Of a stretch of DNA of 64,000 nt, positions 41,638 through 52,642 are shown piece after piece (the stretch's first letter is position 1; every line of letters starts with the position of its first letter). Position numbers and translations under genes: made by a program. The DNA is taken from contig NZ_JARVKW010000023.1 in NCBI RefSeq assembly GCF_029813775.1, positions 1 to 64,000 of the forward strand, written 5' to 3'. The DNA is from Streptomyces sp. DH24 (lineage in GTDB: Bacteria; Actinomycetota; Actinomycetes; Streptomycetales; Streptomycetaceae). The notes beneath the pieces are model-generated. The model did no database searches. It worked only from the letters and a program-made list of their open reading frames with translations, and was not told where the DNA came from.

Positions 41638-44600
41638 TCAGCCCACGGTTTCCGAGGCGAGGGAGTCGGCCGGGAACAGTCCCTCGCGGTGCGCCACCGC
41701 CGCCGCCTCTCCCCGTCCCGTGACGCCCAGCTTGGCCAGGATGTTCGACACGTGGACGCTGGCGGTCTTCGGGGAGATGAACAGTTCCCCGGCTATCTGG
41801 CGGTTGGTGCGGCCGAGGGCGACCAGGCGCAGGACGTCCCGTTCCCGGCTGGTGAGGCCGAGGGCCTCGGCGGGGTCGGCCGGGGCGGGCTCCGGGGCGC
41901 GGTGGCCCAGGGCGAGCCGGGCGCGCTGGGCGAGGAGGGTGACGGCGTCGGCGAGCGGGCGGGCGCCGAGGTGGTCGGCGACGGCGTGGGCGAGGCGGAG
42001 CAGTTCGGTGGCGCGGGCGCGTTCGTCGTCGCCGCCGGCGGCCAGGACGGACGCGGCGAGCCGGTACCGGACGCGGGCGAGGTCGTAGGGGCGTTCCAGG
42101 GGTTCGACGGCGGTGACCACCTCGGACCAGGTGTCCGGGGTGTCGCGGCCCTCGGCGCGCAGGAGTTCGGCGCGGACCCACTTGTCGTGGGCGAGCCAGA
42201 CCGGGGCGCCCGTGGTGAGGTTTTTGACGGCACGGAAGAGCCGGTCGAGGAAGGCGGCGCGGCCCGGCTCGGCGGCGGTCTGCCCGCGCGCGTCGGCCTC
42301 GGCGGTGGCGGCGGCGAGCAGCAGGGGCCAGGCGTAGCGGTGGGTGCCGGGCGGGAAGCCGGCGTCCAGGGCGCGGCCCGCCTCGGCGCGGGCGTCGAGG
42401 ACGCGTCCCTCGGCGGCGCCGACACCGATGCAGATGCGGGTCAGGGGGAGGTTGTTCTGCGGCATCGGGTCGTGGGTGCCGTAGGAGGCGCGGGCGTCGG
42501 CCAGCAGCCGGGCCGCCTCGGCGACCTCGCCGCGGTCGAGTGCGATGCCGGCGAGCTGGAGGCAGGCGCCGCCGCGCGGCTTGGCGGCCTGTCCGGTGCG
42601 CCGGGCGGCCCTGGCCGCCGCGTCCGCGGCCTCCTCCCAGCGGCCCAGGGAGTACAGCGACTCGGCGAGGTTCACCCACACCCAGCCCTCGGACTCCAGC
42701 AGCCCCCTGCGGGAGGTGAGGCGGGTGCCCTCGCGCAGGATGCCGGCGGCCTCGGCCGAGCGGCCGACGCCCTCCAGCGAGGAGGGCAGGTTGATGTGGC
42801 TGCGGCCGAGCACCACGGGGCGGTCCTGCGCCACGGCCAGCTCCCGTACCTGGTACATCTCGGCGAGCCCGGCCTCGATGTCACCGGCGTCGACCATCAG
42901 CCCGCCGAGCGTGAGCCGGGCGTTGAGCTCGATGTCGGCGGCGCCGACCATGCGCGCGTACTCGACGGCGCGCTCGGCGGCGGCGACGGCCTCCGGGCCG
43001 GGTTCGTGGAGCATGGCCCAGCCGGCGGCCATGGCGAGCACCTCGGCGTGCACCTCGGAGGGCGGCAGGCCGCGGACCAGTTCCTGGGCGGTGCCCAGCT
43101 CCTGCCGGCCGTCGCCGCGGGCCAGTGCCTGCACGAGCCGCGAGCGCTGGACCCAGAACCAGGCGGCGCGCAGCGGGTCGGGGTCGTCCTGGAGCAGGCG
43201 CAGCGCCCGCTTGGTGATCTTCAGGGCGCGTTCGCGCTCTCCGCACCGCCGCCCGGCGACGGCCGCCTCGGCCATCAGGTCGAGGTAGCCCAGGGGCACG
43301 GCGGCCGGGTCGCGGCCGCCGGAGGTGGCCGCGCGCCGTTCGGGCAGCGGGCGGGGGTAGGCCTCGGTGTAGTCGACGGGGCGCAGGTGGGCGCGGACCT
43401 CGTCGGGGGCGGCGTCCCAGAGGTCCATCGCGCGTTCCAGCAGCCGGAGTTGCTCGGAGTAGGCGTGCCGGCGGCGGGCCTCGACGGAGGCGGCGAGGAC
43501 GGCGGGCAGGGCCTTGGCGGCGTCGTGCGCGTGGTACCAGTAGCTGGCCAGCCGCATCACGCGCTGGTCGGCCGGGACGAGCGTCGGGTCGGCCTCCAGG
43601 GCTTCGGCGTAGCGGCGGTTGAGGCGGGAGCGTTCGCCGGGCAGCAGGTCGTCGCTGACGGCCTCGCGGACCAGGGAGTGCCGGAAGCGGTAGCCGTCGC
43701 CGCCGGGCGCGGCGGTGAGCAGGTTGGCGTTGACCGCGGCCCGCAGCGCCTCGATGAGGTCGTCCTCGGCGAGCCGGGCGACGGCGGCGAGCAGCGGGTA
43801 CTCGACGGTGGAGCCGCCCTCGGCGACGATCCGGGCGATGTTCTGCGCGCTCTCGGGCAGCGCCTCCACCCGGACGAGGAGCAGGTCGCGCAGGGAGTCG
43901 GTGAGTCCGGTGCGGCAGCCCTCGTGGGCGGCGACGGCGAGTTCCTCGACGAAGAAGGCGTTGCCGTCGGAGCGTTCGAAGATCTCGTCGATCTGGTCCG
44001 GGTCGGGGTCCCTGGCGAGGATGCCGGCGATCTGGCGGCCGACCTCGGTGCGGTTGAAGCGGGCGAGTTCGACGCGGCGGACGGTGCGCAGCCGGTCCAG
44101 TTCGGCGAGCAGGGGGCGCAGCGGGTGGCGGCGGTGGATGTCGTCGGCGCGGTAGGTGGCGAGGACGACGAGGCGGCCGGTGCGCAGGGTGCGGAAGAGG
44201 TAGGCGAGCAGGTGCCGGGTGGAGGCGTCGGCCCAGTGCAGGTCCTCCAGGACGACGACGACCGTGCGGTCGGCGGCGAGGCGCTCCAGGAGGCGGACGG
44301 TGAGTTCGAAGAGGCGGGCGGTGCCGTCCTCGTCGTGCCGGCCCGCGGCGGCCGTGCCGAGTTCGGGCAGCAGGCGGGCGAGTTCGTCCTCCTGCCCGGC
44401 CGCGGCGGCGGCCACCTGGGCGGGCAGGGCGCGGCGCAGGGCGCGCAGGGCGGTGGAGAACGGGGCGAAGGGCAGCCCGTCGGCGCCGATCTCGACGCAG
44501 CCGCCCACGGCGACGACGGCGCCGCGCCGGCCGGCGGCACCGGCGAACTCCTCGACGAGCCGGGTCTTGCCGACGCCGGCCTCGCCGCCGATGAGCAGGG

Positions 44601-44712
44601 CCTGCGGCTCGCCCCCGGCCGCGCGGGCGAGCGCGTCGTGCAGGATGTCCAACTCGGTTGCGCGGCCGACGAACACGGGACTGACGGACCTGGTCTCCAC
44701 GGGCCCGAGCAT
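41638..44712 (-). CDS. Large LuxR-family regulator with AAA ATPase domain (LAL/MalT type)
   Basis: About 1024 residues. N-terminal ATPase (FVGRATELDIL; Walker A GGEAGVGKTRLVEEF; Walker B VVVVLEDLHWAD), a long helical TPR-like middle (about 380-930) and a C-terminal LuxR helix-turn-helix (LTSRERDVLRLVALGRTNRQIAGELFISPKTASVHVSNIL). These regulators usually activate transcription after ligand and ATP binding. The start at 44712 has no clear ribosome site; the frame stays open to 45168 but the extension is low-complexity. Convergent with the dehydrogenase lipoprotein. Target genes unknown; the neighbouring transporter is a candidate. Confidence 0.85.
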   Translation of the reverse strand: MLGPVETRSVSPVFVGRATELDILHDALARAAGGEPQALLIGGEAGVGKTRLVEEFAGAAGRRGAVVAVGGCVEIGADGLPFAPFSTALRALRRALPAQVAAAAAGQEDELARLLPELGTAAAGRHDEDGTARLFELTVRLLERLAADRTVVVVLEDLHWADASTRHLLAYLFRTLRTGRLVVLATYRADDIHRRHPLRPLLAELDRLRTVRRVELARFNRTEVGRQIAGILARDPDPDQIDEIFERSDGNAFFVEELAVAAHEGCRTGLTDSLRDLLLVRVEALPESAQNIARIVAEGGSTVEYPLLAAVARLAEDDLIEALRAAVNANLLTAAPGGDGYRFRHSLVREAVSDDLLPGERSRLNRRYAEALEADPTLVPADQRVMRLASYWYHAHDAAKALPAVLAASVEARRRHAYSEQLRLLERAMDLWDAAPDEVRAHLRPVDYTEAYPRPLPERRAATSGGRDPAAVPLGYLDLMAEAAVAGRRCGERERALKITKRALRLLQDDPDPLRAAWFWVQRSRLVQALARGDGRQELGTAQELVRGLPPSEVHAEVLAMAAGWAMLHEPGPEAVAAAERAVEYARMVGAADIELNARLTLGGLMVDAGDIEAGLAEMYQVRELAVAQDRPVVLGRSHINLPSSLEGVGRSAEAAGILREGTRLTSRRGLLESEGWVWVNLAESLYSLGRWEEAADAAARAARRTGQAAKPRGGACLQLAGIALDRGEVAEAARLLADARASYGTHDPMPQNNLPLTRICIGVGAAEGRVLDARAEAGRALDAGFPPGTHRYAWPLLLAAATAEADARGQTAAEPGRAAFLDRLFRAVKNLTTGAPVWLAHDKWVRAELLRAEGRDTPDTWSEVVTAVEPLERPYDLARVRYRLAASVLAAGGDDERARATELLRLAHAVADHLGARPLADAVTLLAQRARLALGHRAPEPAPADPAEALGLTSRERDVLRLVALGRTNRQIAGELFISPKTASVHVSNILAKLGVTGRGEAAAVAHREGLFPADSLASETVG

Positions 44713-44885
44713 CGCACGCGGGTCGGACAGTGCGGCACTCGTTTTCGCGGGCAGAGGAGCGCGCCGCGCGGGGAGGGCATCGCGCCGCGCCGGGAGGTCG
44801 GCCGGCGCCCGGTCGTCCTCCCGGCGGTGGGCGCCCACGCGGCGTGCCCGGACGGGGCCCGGGCCGTCGCCGCGTGCCGTGCCGG

Positions 44886-45071
44886 TCACGCGGCCCGGGT
44901 GTATCGAGGGCGCCGGGAGCGGTGCGTATGGTCCTCCGGGCCCGCGGCGTCCTGGGCGGCGGTCCGGCGGGCGGCGCGGCGGGCGAGGAGGGCGGTGTGG
45001 ATCCGGCGCTGGTGCTCGGCGCGGCGGATCAGGTCGGCGGAGCGGTACTGCTGGAGCTCGTACTCGTACAT
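44886..45071 (-). CDS. Small basic helical protein, 61 residues
   Basis: The sequence begins MYEYELQQYRSADLIRRAEH and continues as a charged amphipathic helix rich in Arg, Ala and Glu, ending PRYTRAA. I recall closely similar short proteins (MYEYELQQ...) elsewhere in Streptomyces genomes. A ribosome site AGGGA precedes the ATG. It precedes the LuxR gene on the same strand by 173 bp. Function unknown. Confidence 0.72.
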   Translation of the reverse strand: MYEYELQQYRSADLIRRAEHQRRIHTALLARRAARRTAAQDAAGPEDHTHRSRRPRYTRAA

Positions 45072-45200
45072 GGCGGGTCCCTGGTGAGAGGTGGGTGCCC
45101 GGCTCGTTCCGGGCCCGCTTCCACCTTCGTCTCCCAGGTGGTCCGGCCGCATCGGGCGTGTTCCGCATCTTCGGGGGCCGCCCGGACCTCAGACGTGCCT

Positions 45201-45252
45201 GAGGGGCCTCAGAGGGCTCCGTAAGGTGCTTACGGCGCCCCTGAGGCCCCTC
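45201..45252 (-). terminator. Long terminator hairpin after the 193-residue membrane protein gene
   Basis: Two 24-25-base arms (45201-45225 and 45229-45252) pair with one mismatch and one bulge around a 3-base loop. It starts 15 bp beyond the stop codon at 45268. Confidence 0.85.
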
Positions 45253-45267
45253 GGGTCGTGCGCGGGG

Positions 45268-45849
45268 TCAGCTCGTGGACGGCAGTCCGAGCAGGACGTC
45301 GGTGTACTTGAGGACGGCCAGCAGCAGGCCGAGGGCGCCGAGCGCGACGCCGCCCCAGGCGACCGACTTGATCCAGCCCGCCTGCGGCCTGCCGGGCGCG
45401 CCGAACGCGGGCCGGGCGAGCACCGCGGCGCCGACGACCAGGGCGAGCAGCGCGAACAGGCCGCCCCACAGGGCGCTGGTCTGCCAGGCGTTGCCGTACA
45501 CCGCCTGGACCTGCTCGGCGACGCCCGCCGACGACGACGTCTCCAGCTGGCCGATCAGGGTCTCGCGCGCGGCGGCCACGGTGCCGATCCAGCTGCCGGT
45601 GAGCGAGACGAGGCCCAGCGCGGCGGACACGACGGCTCCGGCGCCCTGGCCGACGCCGGAGGGGCCGGCCACCGCGTCCTTCTGTTCCTCCGGGGCCTTC
45701 GCGGTCCCGGCCGCCTCCGCGTCCTCGGGCTCGGCGACCTCCGCGGTCTCCTCGTCGTGCGCGGCCTCGGCGGCCTCGTCGGCCTCAAGGACCCCGTTGG
45801 CTTCGGCGGCCTCGGCGGGCCCGGTTCCGTCCACTGTCTTCGTTCCCAT
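45268..45849 (-). CDS. Membrane protein with acidic N-terminal tail
   Basis: 193 residues. Residues 1-70 are almost entirely Ala, Glu, Asp and Val (disordered, very acidic). They are followed by about three membrane segments (about 80-100, 130-150 and 165-185). No catalytic motif is visible. The ATG has a weak G-rich ribosome site. No family recognised beyond a general actinobacterial membrane protein. Confidence 0.72.
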   Translation of the reverse strand: MGTKTVDGTGPAEAAEANGVLEADEAAEAAHDEETAEVAEPEDAEAAGTAKAPEEQKDAVAGPSGVGQGAGAVVSAALGLVSLTGSWIGTVAAARETLIGQLETSSSAGVAEQVQAVYGNAWQTSALWGGLFALLALVVGAAVLARPAFGAPGRPQAGWIKSVAWGGVALGALGLLLAVLKYTDVLLGLPSTS

Positions 45850-45884
45850 GCCCCGCACCGTACGGACGCTGTCTGAGAGTCTGC

Positions 45885-46460
45885 TTAATGATCGTTGTGA
45901 GCGCCGCGCGCGCGTGCCGCCCGCCACTCGGGGGCCAGCACCGACCACACCTCCAGGTCGTGCCGTACGCCGTGGTGGAGGTGGGCATCGCGGCGGACGC
46001 CGTCACGGCTCATGCCGAGCCGCCGGGCGACGTTGAGGCTGGGCTCGTTGCCGGCGGCGGCGACCCATTCGACGCGGTGGATGCCGCGTCCCTCGATCGC
46101 CCAGTCGACGAGCACCCGCATCGCGCGCGTGACGAGGCCGCGTCCCGTGGCGTCGGGCTCCAGCCAGCAGCCGGCCTCGCAGGAGCCGTTCGCGGCGTCG
46201 AAGTTCAGCAGCAGCACACCGCCGACGAGCCTGCCCTCCAGCCACAGGCCGTGCAGGGAACCGGTGTCGGCGGCACGCCGGTCGGCGTACCGCTGGAGCA
46301 CCTCCCGCGCGCCGTCCACGTCCTTGGCCGTGGAGCCGAACGGGACGAACTGGTTGATGAACTCCCGGCCCCGGTCCAGATGGGCCAGGAACTCCTCGGC
46401 GTGCCAGGGCTCCAGGGGCCGCAGTTCCGCGCCGTCGTCACCCAGTGGTATCGCGTACAT
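45885..46460 (-). CDS. GNAT N-acetyltransferase, RimJ/RimL type
   Basis: 191 residues. LRPLEPWHAEEFLAHLDRG at the N-terminus and the acetyl-CoA loop CWLEPDATGRGLVTRAMRVL (a variant of the QxxGxG/A motif) place it in the ribosomal-protein alanine acetyltransferase-like branch, with NEPSLNVARRLGM as the C-terminal motif. It overlaps the MMPL stop region by 23 bp, so the two are translationally linked. The acceptor is unknown. Confidence 0.88.
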   Translation of the reverse strand: MYAIPLGDDGAELRPLEPWHAEEFLAHLDRGREFINQFVPFGSTAKDVDGAREVLQRYADRRAADTGSLHGLWLEGRLVGGVLLLNFDAANGSCEAGCWLEPDATGRGLVTRAMRVLVDWAIEGRGIHRVEWVAAAGNEPSLNVARRLGMSRDGVRRDAHLHHGVRHDLEVWSVLAPEWRAARARGAHNDH

Positions 46461-48684
46461 CCCGCTGCCGTTCCTCCTCCGCCAGGACGTCCGCCACCTC
46501 GGCGTCCGTCACGGCGGCCAGCCTCTCATGGGCGGCGCGGGCCTCGGGCGGTTCGATGCTGATGCGCGGCAGGCACGCGTCGAGCCGGCGGGGCAGCCAC
46601 CAGTTGGCGCCGCCGAGCAGGTGCATCAGGGCGGGCACCAGCAGGGTGCGCAGCACGAAGGCGTCGAGGGCGACGGCGGCGGCGAGCGCGATGCCGAACA
46701 TGGCGATCACGCGGTCGCCGCTGAGGACGAAGGCGAGGAAGACGGAGATCATGATGACCGCCGCGGAGTTGATCACGCGGCTGGTCTCGGCGAGGCCGAC
46801 GCGGACGGCACGCCGGTTGTCGCCGGTCTCCAGCCACTCCTCGTACATGCGGCTGACCAGGAAGACCTGGTAGTCCATGGACAGGCCGAAGAGGACCGAC
46901 ACCATGATCACGGGCAGGAACGGCTCGATGGGTCCGGCGGCGCCGAGGCCGAGCAGTTCGCTGCCCCAGCCCCACTGGAAGATCGCGACGACGACCCCGA
47001 AGGCGGCGGCGACGGCGGCGACGTTCATCGCGGCGGCCTTCAGCGGGATGCCGACGGACCGGAAGGCCAGCAGGAGCAGCAGACAGCCGAGGCCGATGAC
47101 GACGCCGACGAAGAGGGGCAGCTTGTCCACGATGACGTCGGCGAAGTCGTCGTAGCCGGCCGTCATGCCGCCGACCTGGACGTCGAGGGCGGTGCCGCCC
47201 TCGGCGCGCGGCAGCACGTCGTCGCGCAGCCGGTCCACCAGATCGCTGGTCTGCCGCGACTGGGGTGAGGACTCCGGTACGACGGTGAGGTACGCGGTGT
47301 CGCCGCCGGCGTCGTAGGTCACCGGGGTCACGGAGGCGACGCCGTCGGTCTGGCGCAGGGTGGCGTCGAGGTTGTCCAGGGCGAGCCGGTCGTCGCCGCC
47401 GTGCACCTCGGTGACGAGGGTGAGGGGGCCGTTCACGCCGGGTCCGAAGCCGTCGGCGAGCAGGTCGTAGGCCTGGCGTGTGGTGGAGGTCCGCGGGTCG
47501 TTGCCCTGGTCGGAGGTGCCCAGGTGCAGGGAGAGGGTGGGCAGCGCGAGGACGGCCATGACGGCGAGGGCGATCGCGCCGAGCAGCTTGGGGTGCCGCT
47601 CGACGAACGCCGACCAGCGGGCGGCGAACCCGGTGGGCAGCTCGGGCTCGGGTCCGTGCTCGGCGAGACGGCGCCGCTCGCGGCGGCTCAGGGCGCGCAT
47701 GCCGATGAACGACAGCAGGGCGGGCAGCAGCGTCACGGACGCCAGGACGGTGAGGACGACGGTGAGCGAGGCGGCGACGGCGACACCGTTGAGGAAGCTC
47801 AGCCGGAGGATGAGCATGCCCAGCAGGGCGATGCACACGGTCGCGCCCGCGAAGACGACCGCGCGCCCGGTGGTCGCGACGGCGTTGGTGGCGGCCTCGG
47901 TGACGGACAGCCCCCGTTTCAGGCCGCGCCGGTGGCGGGTGACGATGAACAGGGCGTAGTCGATGCCGACGCCGAGTCCGATCAGCATGCCCAGCATGGG
48001 CGCGAAGTCGGCGACGGTCATGGCGTGCCCGAGCAGCGCGATCCCGGCGTACGCGGTGCCGACGCCGACCAGCGCGGTCGCGATGGGCAGCAGGGACGCG
48101 GCGAGCGAGCCGAAGGCGAGGAACAGCACGATCGCGGCGACGACCACGCCGACGACCTCGGCGAGGTGCCCGCCGGACGATTCGGTGAGCCCGACCGCGC
48201 TGCCGCCGAGCTCCACCCGCAGCCCGTCGGTCCCGGCGGCCCTGGCGGTGTCCACGACGGCCTTGGCGTCGGCCGCGTCGATGTCCTCGGACTGTTCGTC
48301 GAAGGTGACCGTGGCGTACGCGGTGCGGCCGTCGGCGCTGACGCGGCCGGCGCCCTGCTCGTCGTACGGGCCGGTCACGGAGGCGACGCCGGGCAGGTCC
48401 TCGATGCGGTCGAGGGTGCGGGTCATGGTCTGTTCGACGTCGGCGGCGCGGACGGTGCCGGAGTCGGTGTGCCAGACGATCGTGTCGCTGTCGCCGCCGA
48501 GGTCCGGGAAGCCCTCCCGCAGCAGCTCGGTGGCCCGGCCGGACTCGGTGCCGGGGACCTTGTAGTCGTTGGAGTAGTCCGATCCGGCCGCGACCGCCGC
48601 CGCGGACACCCCGCCGAAGGCGAGCAGCCACAGCAGGACCGCGAACAGGCGGCGTCGGACACACCAGCGAGCGAGGGCTGCCAC
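46438..48684 (-). CDS. MMPL/RND family transporter
   Basis: 748 residues with about 11-12 membrane segments in two repeats. The first large extracytoplasmic loop (about 40-170) is followed by helices with GLGVGIDYALFIVTRHRRGL, and the second half has the matching FGLSMDYQVFLVSRMYEEWL; these Asp/Tyr motifs are the proton-relay signature of MMPL proteins. They export lipids, glycolipids or drugs. The GTG start at 48684 follows GGAG. The C-terminal about 65 residues are cytoplasmic and charged. Cargo unknown. Confidence 0.92.
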   Translation of the reverse strand: MAALARWCVRRRLFAVLLWLLAFGGVSAAAVAAGSDYSNDYKVPGTESGRATELLREGFPDLGGDSDTIVWHTDSGTVRAADVEQTMTRTLDRIEDLPGVASVTGPYDEQGAGRVSADGRTAYATVTFDEQSEDIDAADAKAVVDTARAAGTDGLRVELGGSAVGLTESSGGHLAEVVGVVVAAIVLFLAFGSLAASLLPIATALVGVGTAYAGIALLGHAMTVADFAPMLGMLIGLGVGIDYALFIVTRHRRGLKRGLSVTEAATNAVATTGRAVVFAGATVCIALLGMLILRLSFLNGVAVAASLTVVLTVLASVTLLPALLSFIGMRALSRRERRRLAEHGPEPELPTGFAARWSAFVERHPKLLGAIALAVMAVLALPTLSLHLGTSDQGNDPRTSTTRQAYDLLADGFGPGVNGPLTLVTEVHGGDDRLALDNLDATLRQTDGVASVTPVTYDAGGDTAYLTVVPESSPQSRQTSDLVDRLRDDVLPRAEGGTALDVQVGGMTAGYDDFADVIVDKLPLFVGVVIGLGCLLLLLAFRSVGIPLKAAAMNVAAVAAAFGVVVAIFQWGWGSELLGLGAAGPIEPFLPVIMVSVLFGLSMDYQVFLVSRMYEEWLETGDNRRAVRVGLAETSRVINSAAVIMISVFLAFVLSGDRVIAMFGIALAAAVALDAFVLRTLLVPALMHLLGGANWWLPRRLDACLPRISIEPPEARAAHERLAAVTDAEVADVLAEEERQRDVRDTTG

Positions 48685-48865
48685 GGAAAGAGCTCCAGGG
48701 GGGTCTGTGCAAGGGCAAAGCAGGGCCACTCTTGCAGGCAGTAGTGCTTTTTTGTCTGTTTCGTGGGCTTATTCACAGAGACAGGGAGGCAGCTCACGGC
48801 ACGGACCCGGGTCTCCGTCCGCGCAGGTGCGGCCGTCACAGACCCGTGCGCCGAAGGATCGCGGC

Positions 48866-49228
48866 TCAGTCGAACTGGTCGCCGAGCGCCATGACCATCA
48901 GTCCGGCGATCAGCAGCCACAGGGCGCGCCGGGTGCGTCCGCCCGCGCCGAGGACCGCGGCGACGGCGCACCCGGCGGCGCCGAGGGCGTAGGCGGCCGG
49001 GACGAGCGGCGGTACGGGGCCGGAGAGGCGCAGCAGCGCGGCGGCCAGACCCGCGGCGGCCAGCAGGGCGCCGGTCCCGGTGGCCAGCCACCGGGCCCGC
49101 CGCGCCTCACCCGCCGGGTGGTCGGGGCCGTCCTGAACGTCGGCGGGATCGTCCTGGACGTCGGCGGGGCCGTCCTGGACGTCGTCCGCCGGGTCCGCGG
49201 GCGGCTCGGAATCAGCGCGTCCACTCAT
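48866..49228 (-). CDS. Small membrane protein with repeat-containing acidic tail
   Basis: 120 residues. The N-terminus holds three imperfect copies of a seven-residue unit (DVQDGPA, DVQDDPA, DVQDGPD), encoded by the 21-bp DNA repeat. Two to three membrane segments follow (GALLAAAGLAAALLRL, AYALGAAGCAVAAVLG, LWLLIAGLMVMAL). No ribosome site is evident; an upstream extension adds low-complexity residues. No family recognised. Confidence 0.68.
   Translation of the reverse strand: MSGRADSEPPADPADDVQDGPADVQDDPADVQDGPDHPAGEARRARWLATGTGALLAAAGLAAALLRLSGPVPPLVPAAYALGAAGCAVAAVLGAGGRTRRALWLLIAGLMVMALGDQFD
49124..49186. repeat. Three tandem 21-bp units inside the small membrane protein gene
   Basis: Units 49124-49144, 49145-49165 and 49166-49186 differ at only a few positions and keep the reading frame. 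Confidence 0.8.
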
Positions 49229-49272
49229 GGCGCGGGAGCGTAGCGCCCCCGGCGGGGAACCCGGGGACCGGG

Positions 49273-49330
49273 CCACTCCTGCACGGCCGCGCGCGAGGAG
49301 CCACTCCGGCACGGCCGCGCACGCGAGGAG
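49273..49330. repeat. Imperfect tandem duplication of about 28-30 bp
   Basis: The unit beginning CCACTCC and ending GCGAGGAG occurs at 49273-49300 and 49301-49330, with a substitution and a short insertion. It lies just beyond the gatB terminator stem; the right copy provides part of that stem. Confidence 0.6.
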
Positions 49331-49364
49331 GGGGAGGCACCGGGCGCGGTGCCTCCCCCTCCTC
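49325..49364 (-). terminator. Terminator of the gatCAB operon
   Basis: A perfect 17-bp stem (49325-49341 with 49348-49364) and a 6-base loop end 15 bp after the gatB stop at 49380. Confidence 0.88.
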
Positions 49365-49379
49365 GGCTGCTGCCGGACG

Positions 49380-50891
49380 TCAGCCCTCGACGCCCAGCTT
49401 CTGCAGGATGAGCTCCTTCACGCGGGCCGCGTCGGCCTGGCCGCGCGTGGCCTTCATGACCGCGCCGACCAGGGCACCGGCCGCGGCCACCTTGCCGCCG
49501 CGGATCTTGTCGGCGACGCCCGGGTTGCCGGCGATGGCCTCGTCCACGGCCGCGGTGAGCGCGCCCTCGTCCGAGACGACCTTCAGGCCGCGCTTGTCGA
49601 CGACCTCGTCCGGGGTGCCCTCGCCCGCGAGGACGCCCTCGATGACCTGGCGCGCCAGCTTGTCGTTCAGGTCGCCCTTCGAGACCAGCTCGGTGACCCG
49701 GGCGACCTGCTCCGGCGTGATCGCCAGCTCGTCCAGGGCCTTGCCGGACTCGTTGGCGCTGCGGGCCAGCTCGCCCATCCACCACTTGCGGGCGGAGGCC
49801 GCGTCGGCACCGGCGTCGATCGTCGCGACGATCAGGTCAAGCGCGCCGGCGTTGAGGATGGCCTGCATGTCGGTGCCGGAGATGCCCCACTCCTCGCGGA
49901 GCCGGTTGCGGCGCACCAGCGGCAGCTCGGGCAGCGAGGCGCGGATCTCCTCGACCCACTCGCGGGACGGGGCGACCGGCACCAGGTCGGGCTCCGGGAA
50001 GTACCGGTAGTCCTCGGCCTCCTCCTTCACGCGGCCCGAGGTCGTGGACCCGGTGTCCTCGTGGAAGTGGCGGGTCTCCTGGACGATCGTGCCGCCGGAG
50101 GAGAGCACCGCCGCGTGGCGCTGGATCTCGAAGCGGGCCGCGCGCTCCACGGACCGCAGCGAGTTCACGTTCTTCGTCTCGGAACGCGTGCCGAACTTCT
50201 CGGTGCCGTTCGGGCGCAGCGACAGGTTCACGTCGCAGCGCATCTGGCCCATCTCCATACGGGCCTCGGAGACGCCGAGCGCGCGGATGACCTCGCGCAG
50301 CTCACGCACGTACGCCCGAGCGACCTCGGGAGCACGCTCACCGGCGCCCACGATCGGCTTGGTGACGATCTCGATGAGCGGGATGCCGGCGCGGTTGTAG
50401 TCCAGCAGGGAGTGGGACGCGCCGTGGATTCGGCCGGTGGCGCCGCCGACGTGCGTCGACTTGCCGGTGTCCTCCTCCATGTGGGCGCGCTCGATGTCCA
50501 CGCGGAAGGTCTCGCCGTCCTCCAGCTGCACGTCGAGGTAGCCGTTGAAGGCGATCGGCTCGTCGTACTGGGAGGTCTGGAAGTTCTTGGGCATGTCCGG
50601 ATAGAAGTAGTTCTTCCGGGCGAAGCGGCACCATTCGGCGATCTCGCAGTTCAGCGCGAGGCCGATCCTGATGGCGGACTCGACGCCGGTCGCGTTGACG
50701 ACCGGGAGCGCGCCGGGCAGGCCGAGGCAGACCGGGCAGGTCTGGGTGTTCGGGTCGGCGCCGAGCGAGGTCGAACAGCCGCAGAACATCTTGGTCCTGG
50801 TGCCGAGTTCGACATGGACCTCAAGGCCCATGACGGGGTCGTACGACGCGAGCGCGTCCTCGTACGACACCAGGTCGGTCGTGGTGGTCAC
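49380..50891 (-). CDS. gatB: Asp-tRNA(Asn)/Glu-tRNA(Gln) amidotransferase subunit B
   Basis: 503 residues. GatB phosphorylates mischarged Glu-tRNA(Gln) or Asp-tRNA(Asn) and transfers the ammonia released by GatA. GLEVHVELGTRTKMFCGC and TCPVCLGLPGALPVVN contain the zinc-binding Cys pairs; ARKNYFYPDMPKNFQ is the cradle-domain signature. The C-terminal YqeY-like tail (from about 430) is present. The GTG start follows GAGGGAAG. Last gene of gatC-gatA-orf79-gatB. Confidence 0.97.
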   Translation of the reverse strand: MTTTTDLVSYEDALASYDPVMGLEVHVELGTRTKMFCGCSTSLGADPNTQTCPVCLGLPGALPVVNATGVESAIRIGLALNCEIAEWCRFARKNYFYPDMPKNFQTSQYDEPIAFNGYLDVQLEDGETFRVDIERAHMEEDTGKSTHVGGATGRIHGASHSLLDYNRAGIPLIEIVTKPIVGAGERAPEVARAYVRELREVIRALGVSEARMEMGQMRCDVNLSLRPNGTEKFGTRSETKNVNSLRSVERAARFEIQRHAAVLSSGGTIVQETRHFHEDTGSTTSGRVKEEAEDYRYFPEPDLVPVAPSREWVEEIRASLPELPLVRRNRLREEWGISGTDMQAILNAGALDLIVATIDAGADAASARKWWMGELARSANESGKALDELAITPEQVARVTELVSKGDLNDKLARQVIEGVLAGEGTPDEVVDKRGLKVVSDEGALTAAVDEAIAGNPGVADKIRGGKVAAAGALVGAVMKATRGQADAARVKELILQKLGVEG

Positions 50892-50907
50892 GGTGAAAAC
50901 TTCCCTC

Positions 50908-51143
50908 TCAGCCCAGCAGGACGTCGTCGTCGCCCAGCCGCTTCAGCTCGCGGTAGAGGATGGCGAGGCCGGTGACGATCGCGGCGGCGGACACGGTGGC
51001 GTCGATGAGGACCAGCGTGTCCTTCTCGGCGCGGGCCGTCTTCAGCCGCTTGGCGACGCCGAGCGCGCCGAAGGCGGTGGCGGCCATGGACAGGTACGTA
51101 CCGGACTTGGACTTCTTGAAGCCCTTGGCCTTGGTCAGTGCAC

Positions 51144-51147
<4 letters not shown>
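50908..51147 (-). CDS. Small membrane protein inserted in the gatCAB operon, 79 residues
   Basis: The protein has a basic N-terminus (TKAKGFKKSKSG) and two possible membrane segments (about 18-32 and 46-65), ending in an acidic tail (GDDDVLLG). Its GTG start overlaps the gatA stop (GTGA) and gatB follows after 16 bp, so it is translated with the amidotransferase. I recall it as usual in Streptomyces gat operons but do not know a function. It is not part of the known GatCAB enzyme. Confidence 0.82.
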
Positions 51148-52637
<1,490 letters not shown>

Positions 52638-52642
52638 GGTGG

